From: Ailurus styani
Lineage: Eukaryota > Chordata > Mammalia > Carnivora > Ailuridae
DNA length: 64,000 nucleotides
Direction of reading: 5' to 3'
Assembly: GCA_002007465.1 (NCBI GenBank)
Contig: LNAC01000781.1
Coordinates: 1-64,000 of the forward strand
Positions 1 through 10,040 of this stretch are shown here, piece after piece. Made by a program: the position numbers and the translations under genes. The notes beneath the pieces were generated by a model. It was given only the letters and a program-made list of their open reading frames with translations. It ran no database searches and was not told the origin of the DNA. Numbering within the stretch: position 1 is the first letter of the stretch; every line of letters begins with the position of its first letter.

Positions 1-19
1 AAAAAAAAAAAAAAAAAAA
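1..19 (+). repeat. Poly(A) run at the window edge
   Basis: Nineteen A residues open the window and A-rich sequence follows. This could be the tail of a retroelement that lies upstream of the window, but its body is not visible, so the source cannot be named. Confidence 0.5.
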
Positions 20-540
20 GAAATGACAACAAAAACAAAACATAAAACAGAAGCCTATTGATACATACAACAAGATGAATGGATCTTAGAAGTATTATGC
101 AGGTCAAAGGGAGTCAAACATAAAAGAATACATACAGAATGATTCCATTTATATGATATTCTAGAATCGGCAAAACTGTCTATAATGATGGAAAAATGGT
201 TGTCCAGAGTAAAAGATGGGCATGTGTCTGAAAGGGCAAAAAAGAACTTTCTGGAGCGATTGAAATGTTCTACACATTGATCATTGTGATGATTATACAT
301 TTTTTAAAAATTTATTCAACTAAAACTGCACTTAAGTATATCTTGATATAGTTAAGAAAAAAAGCTAACCCTTTAGAATAGCAAAATAAACGTAAGCAAA
401 TTATAGATATACAAATGGGAAAAGTGTTTGCAACTCCTATCAAAAGTGCTGATCTTTCTAATGTATAAAGTCCCACGAGAGGTTGTAAAGAAAAAGTCTA
501 ACAAGGAAAATGAAAAATGTTCAAAGGAAATGAAGGAATG
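20..540. other. Unassigned AT-rich DNA
   Basis: No repeat family or gene is recognised here. The 81-codon minus-strand frame at 55-300 has no familiar motif and is of a length expected by chance in AT-rich sequence. Confidence 0.5.
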
Positions 541-645
541 ATGAAAGAAAGAAAGAGAGAGAGAAAGGAAGGAAGGAAGGAAGGAAGGTAGGAAGAAAGA
601 AAAAAGAAAGAGAAAAAGAATGAGAAAAAGAAAAAAGAAAAAAGG
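541..645. repeat. Purine-rich simple repeat (GAAA/GGAA)n
   Basis: About 105 bp of almost pure purine on the plus strand, with runs of gaaa, gagagaga and six or so ggaa units. Such tracts are length-unstable microsatellites and can form triplex structures. No flanking SINE body is seen. Confidence 0.9.
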
Positions 646-1474
646 TGTGTGGTTGGCAGTGGGGTGGGATTAGACTTGGTTTTTGAACAGTTACAAATTA
701 TTCATCCTCACTGGTAATTAGAAAATGTATGTTTAAGGTACCTGGAGATGATATGTTTAATTTGTCAAATTGTCAAAATCCTAAATTAGAAAACATTTTG
801 TCTCAAATGACTGTGGGTAGATAATCTCATACATTGTTAGTGGGAGTGTGATAGGTACATGGCTTCCCTAACACTTTGAATATCTCTATCAAAAATGAAA
901 ATGTAGATACCTTTGAATTAGAAACTCTACTTCAGGGACTTTTTCTTGGAGATATACTCACATATGTGCAAGATAATATGTGTAAGATTATTTTTAAACA
1001 TTAGTTATTACTCTTATTATTATCATTACCAAAATTATAATGCAATATAGGAAATTAGAACTATTAATAGAGCACTGGTTATCTAAGTTTTGATACATCT
1101 ATAAAATATTTAAAGAAAATCAGGAAACCCTCATGCTGAATTGGAAAGCTCTCCAAAATATACATTGACATGAATAAGAGAAAACATATCACAGTGTGCA
1201 AAGTATCCCTGCCTTGGATGAGAAGAAAATACTAGGAGGTGAAAGGTAGAAGAATACTTTCACAGTATATTTTTTTATGCTTTTCATTTTTTGAGTCACA
1301 TATATGTTGAAACATTTTAAAAATTAAGTATAGTAATTTAAAATTGTAAACTAATTGTCAAAATCACCATTTTTAACTATCCAAATTTATTACTTTTACA
1401 GGTGGGCAAAGTCAGTTGTACTTCATCTCACATCTTATTTTGGTAAAATATTTACATAATGTGACTGACCATTC
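646..1474. other. Unassigned single-copy DNA
   Basis: AT-rich sequence without a recognised repeat, RNA gene or coding frame. Confidence 0.45.
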
Positions 1475-1655
1475 TTTTTTTTTAATACTTTATTTTTTTA
1501 TGAGAAAGAGAGAGAGAGCAAGAGTGGGGGAGGGTCCGAGGGAGAAGCAGACTCCCCTCTGAGCAGGGAGCCTGATGCCGGTCTTGATTCTGGAACTCTG
1601 GGATCATGACCTGAGACAAAGGCAGTCCTTTAACCGATTCAGGCACCCAGGCGCT
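1475..1655 (-). mobile_element. CAN SINE (tRNA-Lys derived), older copy
   Basis: Reads as the reverse complement of the carnivore SINE: T-run, tattttttt, a gagaga tract, then agcctgatgccgg, the diverged B-box region and ccacccagg-like head at the right end. The tRNA-Lys-derived head carries the internal pol III promoter. Many substitutions (for example gattcaggcacccag in the head) make it older than the 6.2-kb or 20-kb copies. No convincing target duplication is visible. Confidence 0.9.
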
Positions 1656-3434
1656 CAGTGTGTTTGATGATTCTTAAAGATTTGCTCACTTCCCTCATTT
1701 AACTAAGCTATGGGTGCTAGGAGTCCAATTTACATGTGTGTTTTGGTTTTTCGTAGATTGCAAGAGTATTTTTAGCAGAGATCAGGTAATGTATACGGCC
1801 AATTTCACAAAAAGTATTGTAACCATTAGTACAGGAAAACTATTTGTGTAAAAGGTATAATTTTATTTCATTCTTAAATAATTGGTGAAAACAAAACAAA
1901 ACAAAAGTAATATATACAGTATCACCAAGACCAAAAAAACCTATTAGGCAAATACTATTTCATCATGTATGAAGACATTTCTGCCTAGATTGTTACTATT
2001 CCTTTTCCCTCTTGACAGATGGTCTTATTATTCTGAAATATTGTGGAAACAACAAGCTAAGACATCAGCAATCAGCTGAGAATATAAACAGGTTTCTTCT
2101 CATTGGTCTTAATGTGCACTTGCAAGCGAGTGTGGTTTGTTCCCTTTCAGTCCAGCATTGTAATATTTGGGGTTTTAAATTCATCTCATGTGGTCGATGC
2201 TGGACAAGCCATTTGTAACAATAAAAGATTAGGGGGGAATTGTCAACAAGCAAGACTATATCTATATTTGAGCAATATTTTTGAAAAAAAATCAGCATTT
2301 CTTTAAAAATACTGATTTAATGTTCGTCAGTCATCTTTGCTAAAGACTAATGTTTGTTTTGCATAAGAAGTCATTAAAACTTACAAATTAATTGCCCATA
2401 ACCTAAATTCATATTATGTCCCAGGTGGCATGATAAACAGAATTTTCAAACATTTTTTTTAACCTCTATAGTAGTAAGACTTACTAACCAAGTGTTATTG
2501 ATTTAGAACAGGTCAGTGTTGCCAACTATAGCATGCTATCTATCACAGTGGGAAAGAATGATCTACAACCCAGCAGTCCCCAGCAATCAATGGAGAACCT
2601 TATAAATTTACATCATTGGCTTCTAAAACGCAATTAATTCGTGCATGTTTTCCTAGCAGCAATTAGCAGCAGGCAGGAGTTTTAATGAAATAAAGTTGTG
2701 ATTCCCACAGGGACTATTTATAATGAACATTACAAAACAACAAGAGCTTCAAACTGTTTACATTAAGAATTGATTAATAACAAAGCCATTAAGCTACATA
2801 TTAGGTTACATATTGTGCCAATTTAAGGGATACTGCTAATTAAGTAATCATACTCGTTTGCATGTGGCATATCTAATTAACTTTTTATATCTCTTTAAGT
2901 TTTTCCTTCAGGACCAACAGCATTCAAGTGGCATTAGCAAAAGGAACATTTAGGCCATTTCTTGTAATACTGTTTTCCAATAAAGTAGATTTCTATGAAA
3001 ACACTTAGTTTAATCAGAGTAAGTGGCTTTTCACAACAATTACTTTGGGCTGCACCAAGTTTACTCTTGAGGGAATGAATTAACATTAGGTTAGGGTTAA
3101 ATAGGATTTTAAAATGTTTCTATATAAATTAAGTTTGTATAGTAGTTTTAAAACTTCTGAAAAAGTTTAACACTAGAGCCTAATGCTTAAAAGGATTCTA
3201 ATGATCTGTTTTTTATGTGTGTGATTTTAAAAAATGCCATATATGTATCCAGGAAGATTCCTAAATATTGTTGATCTTGGTAGAGAAGGGAAGGCTTAAA
3301 AGACCTTTCTTCAGTATCCACCTCATAGGAAATGATATCTCTGAACTAGTCCCACCTTCACAAATGAATTTTATGATCTATCTCTATTCAAACTAATTTT
3401 AAAGTATTGCTTTATCACCAAACAGTAGCTTCTA
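1656..3434. other. Single-copy DNA without recognised genes
   Basis: No repeat or gene is recognised. The short opposed frames near 2.0-2.3 kb overlap each other on both strands and look like chance. The part at 2500-2900 is listed separately as a possible regulatory block. Confidence 0.5.
2500..2900. promoter_or_regulatory. Candidate conserved regulatory block
   Basis: A repeat-free stretch dense in homeodomain-core motifs (gcaattaattcg, gcagcaattagcag, gctaattaagtaat, ctaattaac), a gattaataacaaagcc segment resembling joined homeodomain and SOX/TCF sites, and tttgcatg resembling an octamer half. The motifs are seen; a developmental enhancer role is inference, because AT-rich DNA gives such motifs by chance. 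Confidence 0.2.
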
Positions 3435-3451
3435 TAATCAGCTTAATTTTT
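3435..3451. repeat. Left target-site duplication of the 3.4-4.1 kb L1
   Basis: The 17-mer taatcagcttaattttt is repeated exactly at 4135-4151, bracketing the L1 fragment and its two SINEs. Read on the minus strand it begins AAAAATT, which fits L1 endonuclease cutting (TT/AAAA-like) for a minus-strand insertion. Confidence 0.9.
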
Positions 3452-3655
3452 TCTTCTTTTCAATTAAATATTTATTTAAATTCCGGTTAATATGAGTTTC
3501 AGCTGTACAATATGGTGATTCCCCACTTCCATATAACACCCAGTGCTCATCACAACAAGTGCCCTCCCTAATGTCCGTGGCCTATTTCATCTATCCCCCA
3601 CCCACCACTCCTCAGTAACCATCAGTTTGTTCTCTGTAGTTAAAAGAACATGTTT

Positions 3656-3851
3656 CTGGGGCGCCTGGATGGCTCAGTTGGTTAAGCAGCTGCCTTCAGC
3701 TCAGGTCATGATCCCAGGGTCCTGGGATCGAGTCCCACATTGGGTTCCCTGCTCAGTGGAGAACCTGCTTCTCCTTCTCCCTCTGCCTGTTGCTCTACCT
3801 CCTTGTGCTCTTTATCCCTCTGTCAAATAAATAAATGAAATCTTAAAAAAA
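3656..3851 (+). mobile_element. CAN SINE inserted in the L1
   Basis: Starts ggggcgcctggatggctcag (A-box region), has ctgggatcgagtcccac (B-box region), a CT-rich middle and aaataaataaatgaaatctt plus an A tail. The target duplication aaaagaacatgttt (3642-3655) recurs as aaaagaacgtgttt (3852-3865), 13 of 14 matching. It therefore entered the L1 after the L1 landed. Confidence 0.95.
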
Positions 3852-3865
3852 AAAAGAACGTGTTT

Positions 3866-4052
3866 TTAGAAGCCTGGGTGGCTCAGTTGGTTAACTATCC
3901 AACTCTTGATTTTGGCTGAGGTCGTGAGACTGAGCCTTGCTTCGGGCTTGTGGCAGGGTCCTTGCTCAGTGGGAAGTCTGCTTGAGATTCTCTCTTCCTC
4001 CCCCTCTGCCCCTCCCACTGCTCTCTCTCTGTCAAATAAGTCTTTGAAAAAT
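3866..4052 (+). mobile_element. Second, more diverged CAN SINE in the same L1
   Basis: Head agcctgggtggctcagttgg, a degraded B-box region, tctctctctgtcaaataa and a short A-rich end. It lies directly beside the right duplication of the first SINE, and L1 sequence resumes at atgtttcttgg. The same gaacatgttt target seems to have been used twice. Its higher divergence suggests an older source subfamily. Confidence 0.85.
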
Positions 4053-4396
4053 AAATATGTTTCTTGGTTTTCCTCTTTCTCTCTTTTTTCCCCCTTATGA
4101 TCATTTGTTTCTTAAATTCCACACTTATTTTGTGTAATCAGCTTAATTTTTAACATCCTCAAAATTTCATATCACTAGTTCTTAAACTTATCAGTTATAG
4201 AGTGTTTTACACTGAATAACATATTCTAGCCTACTGTTTACCATAAACTACAAGGGTAGACTTGATTGTTAACATTATCAATTATAAGATAAAATAAATT
4301 TTATTGTTCTTGCCAGTACTTTTTTCTCATGTTGCAATTTTGCACTAAATTGCCTGGACTTTCACTACCAGTCTACTGATAGTTCAATTATAATAA

Positions 4397-4630
4397 CTGC
4401 AAGACATGGAATGTTTGCTATGTCACAGTACTGTGCCTGTCTTAACACAGATTATTCTGACTAATGCTTCATCTTGTAAAATAGGCTTTACCATTATCAT
4501 TTTGTAGATGAGAAAACTGCGAGCAAAATGTTAAGTAACTTTTCTAACTCAAAAAACTAGCAAATGGCAAGCCAGAACACAAACCCAGACGTACCTAGCT
4601 TCAGAGGACACTGTAACAGCTACATCAAAC
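4397..4630 (-). mobile_element. MIR (ancient mammalian SINE)
   Basis: Shows the reverse-complement MIR core: ccattatcattttgtagatgagaaaactg, then ttaagtaactt, ctagcaaatggcaagccagaac and aaacccag. MIRs predate the carnivore radiation, so this marks old, undisturbed DNA. Confidence 0.8.
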
Positions 4631-4927
4631 TGCCTCTCCAGTTAACCTATTGCTTCAGTTCTCGAAGGACCTGCAGCCATTGTCTTCTTTGTCTAATGAC
4701 AATAGTGAAGATTCTTTTGAGCATCTAATTGAAGCCATATCTTTTTTATATGAACGTTGTGGCTGATGAAAAATGTTCATAAATTTTTTGCCACTCATTT
4801 TAAACTTTGCGTGGACTCTGTTTCCGTCAACAGAACATAGTAGAAGCAATGCTGTACCAGTTTCTGGGACCACTTCCTACCTTTTGGACTCTCTCTTTGG
4901 AGTTATGGACTGACATATAATAGTTCT

Positions 4928-5121
4928 TTTTTTTTTAAGATTTTATTTATTTATTTCACAGAGAGAGAGAGAGAGTACAAGCAGGGGGAACAACTGACAG
5001 AGGGAGAGGTAGAAGCAGGCTCCCGCTGAGAAAGTAGACAGACGCAGGGCTCGGTCCCAGGACTCTGGGTCATTAGCTGAGCAGAAGGCAGACACTTAAC
5101 GACTGAGCCACCCAGGCACCC
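4928..5121 (-). mobile_element. CAN SINE with 16-bp target duplication
   Basis: Full-length reverse-oriented element: T-run, aagattttatttatttattt, the gaga tract, caggctcccgctgag, ggctcggtcccagga (B-box region) and gccacccaggcaccc head. Flanked by gacatataatagttct (4912-4927) and gacatataataattct (5122-5137), one mismatch. Confidence 0.95.
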
Positions 5122-5137
5122 GACATATAATAATTCT

Positions 5138-5629
5138 GAGTTCCTTGAGACCACCATGCTGGATAGGTCTCAAGTAAGCCTGTCACTCAACAGTTCCTAC
5201 TGAGCCCAGGCTTTCGGCTATTATTACCAAGGGTTCAGATAAGTGACTGAAACTGTTTCAGACCCTCCAGATTGGCCCATCTAAATGTTTAATTCTACCA
5301 AATGACCTCTGTGCAAACCAGATGAAGGAGAAAAAAACACCTAGGTACACTCTGTCCAAATTCCTGACCTACACGATTGTGAGACATCATAAATTATATT
5401 TAATTTGGTTGAGAAGATCTGGGCAGGATGCTATAATGATATGGCACTTTTGGGGGCATCAGTTGGGGTGAATTTATTTTGCATAGAAAGTTGTTTCTTG
5501 AAAGGATCCACCAATAAATTTCTTATTAAGAACTCTTACATCTCTCTGTCATTCAAAAAGTAATGATTGGTGATGTAATAATATTCCTATAGAATAAAGG
5601 GGTTAAAAAAGATCAAATAGGAAAATTAT
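5138..5629. other. Unassigned DNA
   Basis: No recognised repeat, RNA gene or plausible coding frame. Confidence 0.45.
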
Positions 5630-5700
5630 GTTTCTTTTTTGTTTTTTTTGTTTTGTTTTGTTTTATTTTTGAGTTTTTGGTTTGTTTTGGTTTGTTTTTA
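5630..5700. repeat. (TTTTG)n/(TTTGG)n low-complexity tract
   Basis: About 70 bp of T-rich units, ttttg and tttgg. Read on the minus strand it is an A-rich caaaa tract. The minus-strand 69-codon frame here is largely a translation of this tract. Confidence 0.85.
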
Positions 5701-6142
5701 ACGCATTCACACTCCGGCGAAGGGTTCAAATATGTAGACTTTTCTGAGTCTTCTCCAGGCTCTGAGATCCCCTGGAGGAGAAAGTCAAGGCAAAAGAATA
5801 CAGAGGAAGAAAAATAAAGCAAAGCATATTTTGTCTTTTATATAGTGGAATATTTCCCACATTTTATGATATCTTTCTGCGTTTCTCCAAAATAATAAGG
5901 CAATTAGCATTAAATCGTGGCGGTTGTACCAAAAATAAAGTCACGACACAAGTAGTAAGAAATAAGTACCTAAAGTATATCTTGCTATTCTTAATTTTGT
6001 ATTATATTTGCCTGTGATTTTCAACAATGAAATTTTTATCATTTGATTTTAACTTCCATCTAGAAAACATTCAATGTTTGTCATATTCATTTTAGCATAA
6101 AATTAATATCAAAATTTGTTTTTTAACTGATATTCTCAAGAT
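5701..6142. other. Unassigned DNA
   Basis: No repeat or gene recognised by eye. Confidence 0.4.
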
Positions 6143-6159
6143 TGAAATACCTGTTTCTT

Positions 6160-6363
6160 TTTTTTTAAAGATTTTTTTATTTATTCATTTGACACAGAGA
6201 GAGAGATTACAAGTAGGCAGAGAGGCAGGCAGAGAGAGAGGAGAGATGAGGAAGCAGGCTCCCTGCTGAGCAGAGAGCCCGATGTGGGCCTCGATCCCAG
6301 GACCCTGGGATCGTGACCTGAGCCGAAGGCAGTGGCTTTAACCCACTGAGCCACCCAGGCGCC
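6160..6363 (-). mobile_element. Young CAN SINE with 17-bp target duplication
   Basis: Well-preserved reverse copy including acaagtaggcagagaggcag, gagcccgatgtgggcc, tcgatcccaggaccc and ccactgagccacccaggcgc. Flanks tgaaatacctgtttctt (6143-6159) and tgaaatatctgtttctt (6364-6380) differ at one base. Confidence 0.95.
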
Positions 6364-6380
6364 TGAAATATCTGTTTCTT

Positions 6381-6794
6381 GATGTTGAAAGTATAATAGG
6401 AAAAATTTTCCTTAGCATATTGCTATTACTTATGCAGATTTATTTTTTTACACTTTTTTTTTCCAGACATAAAATGTGCAGTAAGTCAAGAAAAATCTGG
6501 GAAAAGTCATGAACATCAGAATTTCCACATGTACTACAATGTTTAGAATGTCAATTGTAATGAGGCAAAGAAAGTCTAAGTAAGTACAAAGGAAGTAAAA
6601 CATAGAACTGTTCATTATGTTATTCCCACCCAAACCTCATCTCTTTAGACTGCTTTAAATTTTCTATGTATATGTAGTTTATGAAATTGTGATTTCTGAT
6701 TGCTCGGTTTCCATTAGATACATATTCAGTTGCATAATTATTACATCTAAGAACAATTCTTCAAAAGACATTAAATGCATAGGGCCTTTTAAAT
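6381..6794. other. Unassigned DNA
   Basis: No recognised element. The minus-strand 61-codon frame at 6448-6633 is unremarkable. Confidence 0.4.
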
Positions 6795-7625
6795 AGGTTT
6801 TGGTACCAGTTCAATATGTGCGATGGGGAGAAGGTGGTTTCCCACACCAACAAGCCATTCTCAGACACCAGCAGGGTATCCTATTATTTAACTCAATTCT
6901 GACACTGTCTACCCTGAGAGAGCATCAGATTCCACAGGTTAAATGGTTTGTCCTACAAATCCCCTGCCACCCCCACCCCAACTTCAGACAGTGGTCACGA
7001 GCTCAGGTTTTTTTCCTGTACTTCTGACAAACTGGCTGTGAATCAGAGGTTCCCAAGACCCTCCCTTCCAGTTCCACTAATTTGCTAGAGCAGTTCACAG
7101 AACAAAGAGAAATGTTTTACTTACTAGATTACTGGTTTATTATAAAAAGATATAACTCAGGGGAAGCAAGATGTTAGAGATATGTAGGGTAAGGCATGGG
7201 GAAAGGGTGCAGAGCATCCTTCCCCTCTCCAGGAGCATTGATCTACCCAAACATGCATGTGTTCACCAGTCTGGATGCTCTCCAAATCTTGTCCTTTTCG
7301 GTTTTTGTGGAAGCTTCAATCCATAGACATGACTGATTAAATTATTGACCATTGATGACTGAGTCAACCTCCAGCCCTTCTCCCCTACCTGGAGGTTAAG
7401 GGAATACTGAAAGTTCCAACCCTCTAATCACAGGTTTGGTTTCCAGGGCAACACCCCCCCCCCATCCTTAGGTTACCCAGGGGCTTCCCAAAAGTCCCTT
7501 GTTAACATAAAAAGGACACTTATCTCTCTTATCACAGGAAATTGCAAGGGTTTTAGGAACTCCGTGCCAGAAACAGTGGAAGACTAAATATATATTTCTT
7601 ATTATAAATCACGATACCACAACTT
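6795..7625 (+). mobile_element. Ancient LTR-like repeat, family uncertain
   Basis: I recognise a dispersed mammalian LTR pattern: ggtaccagttcaatatgtgc at the left, agggtatcctattattta, caggttaaatgg, gaatcagaggttcccaagacc, tttactggtttattataaaaag, gaaagttccaaccctctaatcac and aaatatatatttcttattata near the right end. Length near 830 bp fits a long retroviral LTR. It has no coding capacity; the 75-codon frame at 6800-7027 is internal to it. A ten-C tract lies at 7454-7463. ERVL or ERV1 assignment is not certain by eye. Confidence 0.55.
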
Positions 7626-7889
7626 TTTATTACAATTATGCATGGTATTCTGGATTGTAAGTCATATTTCCATCAAGTCAAAAGAAAGCAGCAATAGATC
7701 TTTAGTAAAATGCCTATATTTACAATCGGTTGGGAGGTGAGTAGATACAATAATTAATTTTAAACTTTCTCCTGACTTTATGATAGATAAACCATGTTCC
7801 TACACAAATTCCAGAATGAAGAGTTTACCTTAGAGAAAAAGCAAAACAAAATATAAACAAATATAACTTTATAGAAACTACCAACTGCT

Positions 7890-8390
7890 GGGATTATGTA
7901 TTGAAGGGGAGCAAAATATACCACTTTGACATATTGATTATTTTGAATTAAAGTTACTTAAGAAACAATCAGTGCAAGAAGGACACTCTCACCCCCAGTA
8001 TGTCCCTCTGAAAGCAGAAAATAAATCTCTCATGTGAAGGGTACCCTCCTTGTACCAGAAAGCTAGAAGGCATACTTTCCACCTGAGAGAGGAAATTTAG
8101 GGCCTGGAAGATTGTATAAACAATGCTTGTTACTTTCTCACTAATTTACTACCCCAAACCCATACTTCTTTATCTTGTTAATTCTCCACAAATTTATTAT
8201 TTCTTTGTCCAAAAGATATAAAAGCTGCCTGCTTTGGTAATTTTTTCCAGTCTCATATTTTTATGGGCTCCTGTATATAGAAAATTAAATTTGTTTTTCT
8301 CCTATTAATGTCTTATGTCAATTTAATTAACAGACCAGCCAAAGAACATAGAAGGGAAGAAAGAAAAAATTTTCCTCCCCTACAGTCTAT
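7890..8390 (+). mobile_element. Solo LTR, copy A of a family of three
   Basis: Shares landmarks with copies near 28 and 40 kb: gcaaaatataccactttgacatattg near its left end, a TATA-like agatataaaagctgcc near 8216, an AATTAAA-type poly(A) region followed by ttgtttttctcctattaatgtc, and a terminal part aacagaccagccaaagaaca ending in ttttcctcccctacag. That order (TATA box, poly(A) site, T-rich U5-like end) is that of a retroviral LTR. No internal region adjoins, so it is probably a recombined solo LTR. Exact ends are uncertain. Confidence 0.6.
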
Positions 8391-8758
8391 TATTAGACTT
8401 ATGGCAAACATTAAGACTGTATTGAACAACTGCATTTTCAGGAAATACCCAATTATAATTTACTAGTAGGGAAGCAGGTTGGGAAAGGACTACATTTCTG
8501 TCACTACAGAAAAAATATCTGGAAGGCCACTTTGTTATTGTTTTGTTTTGTGTAGCAATAATCGACGATTATATACTTTACAAAGACATACTTCTTAGAT
8601 TTTTGGTGTGCCTTATTTATGTAATAAGTGTATTTCTTAAAATTTGCATATGAAACAATTGAGCATTTTGTCACTTAAAACTTACTTTAGATATTCCAGG
8701 AGATATTACTATTTACATAAATTTTAGTTTATAAACTGGGAATATTTATAAGCTTATT
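8391..8758. other. Unassigned AT-rich DNA
   Basis: No element recognised. Confidence 0.4.
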
Positions 8759-8955
8759 TTATATTGAATCTTCATCCCATATATTTATAGCTCATTTTCT
8801 TTTTTTTTTTTTTAAGATTTTATTTATTTATTTCACAGAGGGAGAGAGATCACANCTTATATTGAATCTTCATCCCATATATTTATAGCTCATTTTCTTT
8901 TCTTTTTTTTTTTTTTAAGATTTTATTTATTTATTTCACAGAGGGAGAGAGATCA
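8759..8955. repeat. ~97-bp direct duplication around a single N
   Basis: Sequence 8759-8854 (ttatattgaatcttcatccc onward, through the start of a SINE) is repeated almost exactly at 8857-8955, with the ambiguous base N at 8855 between the copies. The second copy continues into the full SINE, whereas the first stops at gatcaca. This looks like an assembly join that kept both overlapping ends. Confidence 0.85.
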
Positions 8956-9105
8956 CAAGGAGGCAGAGAGGCAGGCAGAGAGAGAGAGGGGGAAGCAGGC
9001 TCCCCGCTGAGCAGGGAGCCCGATGCGGGCCTCGATCCCAGGACCCTGAGATCATGACCTGAGCCGACAGCAGAGGCTTTAACCCACTGAGCCACCCAGG
9101 CACCC
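8899..9105 (-). mobile_element. Young CAN SINE
   Basis: Full reverse copy with T-run, acaaggaggcagagaggcag, cccgatgcgggcctcgatcc and gccacccaggcaccc. The target duplication tatagctcattttct is at 8884-8898 and 9106-9120, and appears a third time at 8786-8800 because of the duplication around the N at 8855. Confidence 0.95.
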
Positions 9106-9224
9106 TATAGCTCATTTTCTAATGTGTCTTTAGCTCTTGAAGTCAAAACATACAAGATATATGGACTTTTTCTGTAACCTAGTTATAAACTTGTGAATAA
9201 TAATTTGGGCATCTTGTAGTGCTC

Positions 9225-10040
9225 CCCATTATATCTCTGAGCCATTTCAATCAGCCCAATGTGCTGATGACCCCCAAATCACATCACCAAATCCCATCTC
9301 CCCAAAATACGCAAACCTCTATTTCCAGGTGGCCTCCGTACATCTTCATGGAGATATCTTGAAACAACCTCACATGTAACACAACCAATATTAAACTCAT
9401 TTTGTCATCCACACACCTATTCTTGCTCTTCTTGTACATGTTCTCTTTCTCTCTGTTCCCATCAACACTGACTTAATCTAATGTATGGTAATTTCTTCCC
9501 ATCTGAATGATAGCAATAGCTTTTTATCTCACTATCCTGGTCCATCCATTATTGTCATCAAAATTGTGTTCTTGTACTCCACATTCATTAGTCACATTAG
9601 ACACATTCTCAATCCTAAGCAAGCTTCTGTGTCTTGAAGCAAAGATTTTTGGAGTGACCAATCCCATCTGCCTTCCAGGAAATATCATCACTTAAGATTC
9701 AACTCATTTTTCAAAAAAAAAAAAAGTTCAACTCATTTTTCATTTTCCATATCAGTACAGCATTCCTAAAAGGGGGCTAAATTAATCACCTATGCCATGG
9801 TATTCTTAGAGAATTTAACATATATCATCTGTATAATACTTTGTGTCTGTGAGGCAGTAAGGGCTCAAAAATGGTAGTTGTTTTTATAAATTTTATTAAA
9901 ATGATCTTTGCATATATTTGTCTCTTAAACTCCTGAGGGCATAAACTTTATTCTGCTATTTGTTTTATTACAACTCCAAGCACACCACTTGGCATTTAGT
10001 AGGAGACACTGTGCATCTACATTCACTAAATATGACCCTG
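9225..10040 (+). mobile_element. L2 LINE 3' portion
   Basis: Plus-strand L2 landmarks: gtgctgatgacccccaaatcac, cctcacatgtaacacaaccaatattaaactc-type sequence, and the 3' terminal part aaactcctgagggcataaac, cacttggcatttagtagg, cattcactaaat. The order fits the C-terminal ORF2 region running into the L2 3' end. A poly(A)-only insertion at 9713-9726 interrupts it. It is decayed and non-coding. Confidence 0.6.
9698..9742 (+). mobile_element. Poly(A)-only insertion with 16-bp duplication
   Basis: ttcaactcatttttca (9698-9713) is repeated exactly at 9727-9742, separated by about a dozen A residues and one G. This is the footprint expected from an L1-driven insertion so truncated that only the tail remained. 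Confidence 0.75.

Larger units (their letters stand above)
3452..4134 (-). mobile_element. 5'-truncated L1 3' end carrying two nested SINEs
   Basis: Segments 3452-3655 and about 4053-4134 together form one carnivore L1 3' terminal region on the minus strand. Landmarks are the T-rich start, caccagtgctcat-type sequence, atcagtttgttctctgtagtt, then tttcttggttttcctctttctc and ttcttaaattccaca. The two L1 halves are separated only by SINEs at 3656-3851 and 3866-4052. The flanking 17-bp perfect duplication marks a standard 5'-truncated retrotransposition. No ORF2 is retained. Confidence 0.9.

Noticed and set aside
3543..3830. 95-codon plus-strand frame with a Leu/Pro-rich C-terminus
   Set aside because: It runs from the L1 3' UTR into a CAN SINE; the GAWMAQLVKQLPSAQ-type peptide is the standard translation of the SINE head and recurs at 14.8, 20.1 and 23.1 kb.
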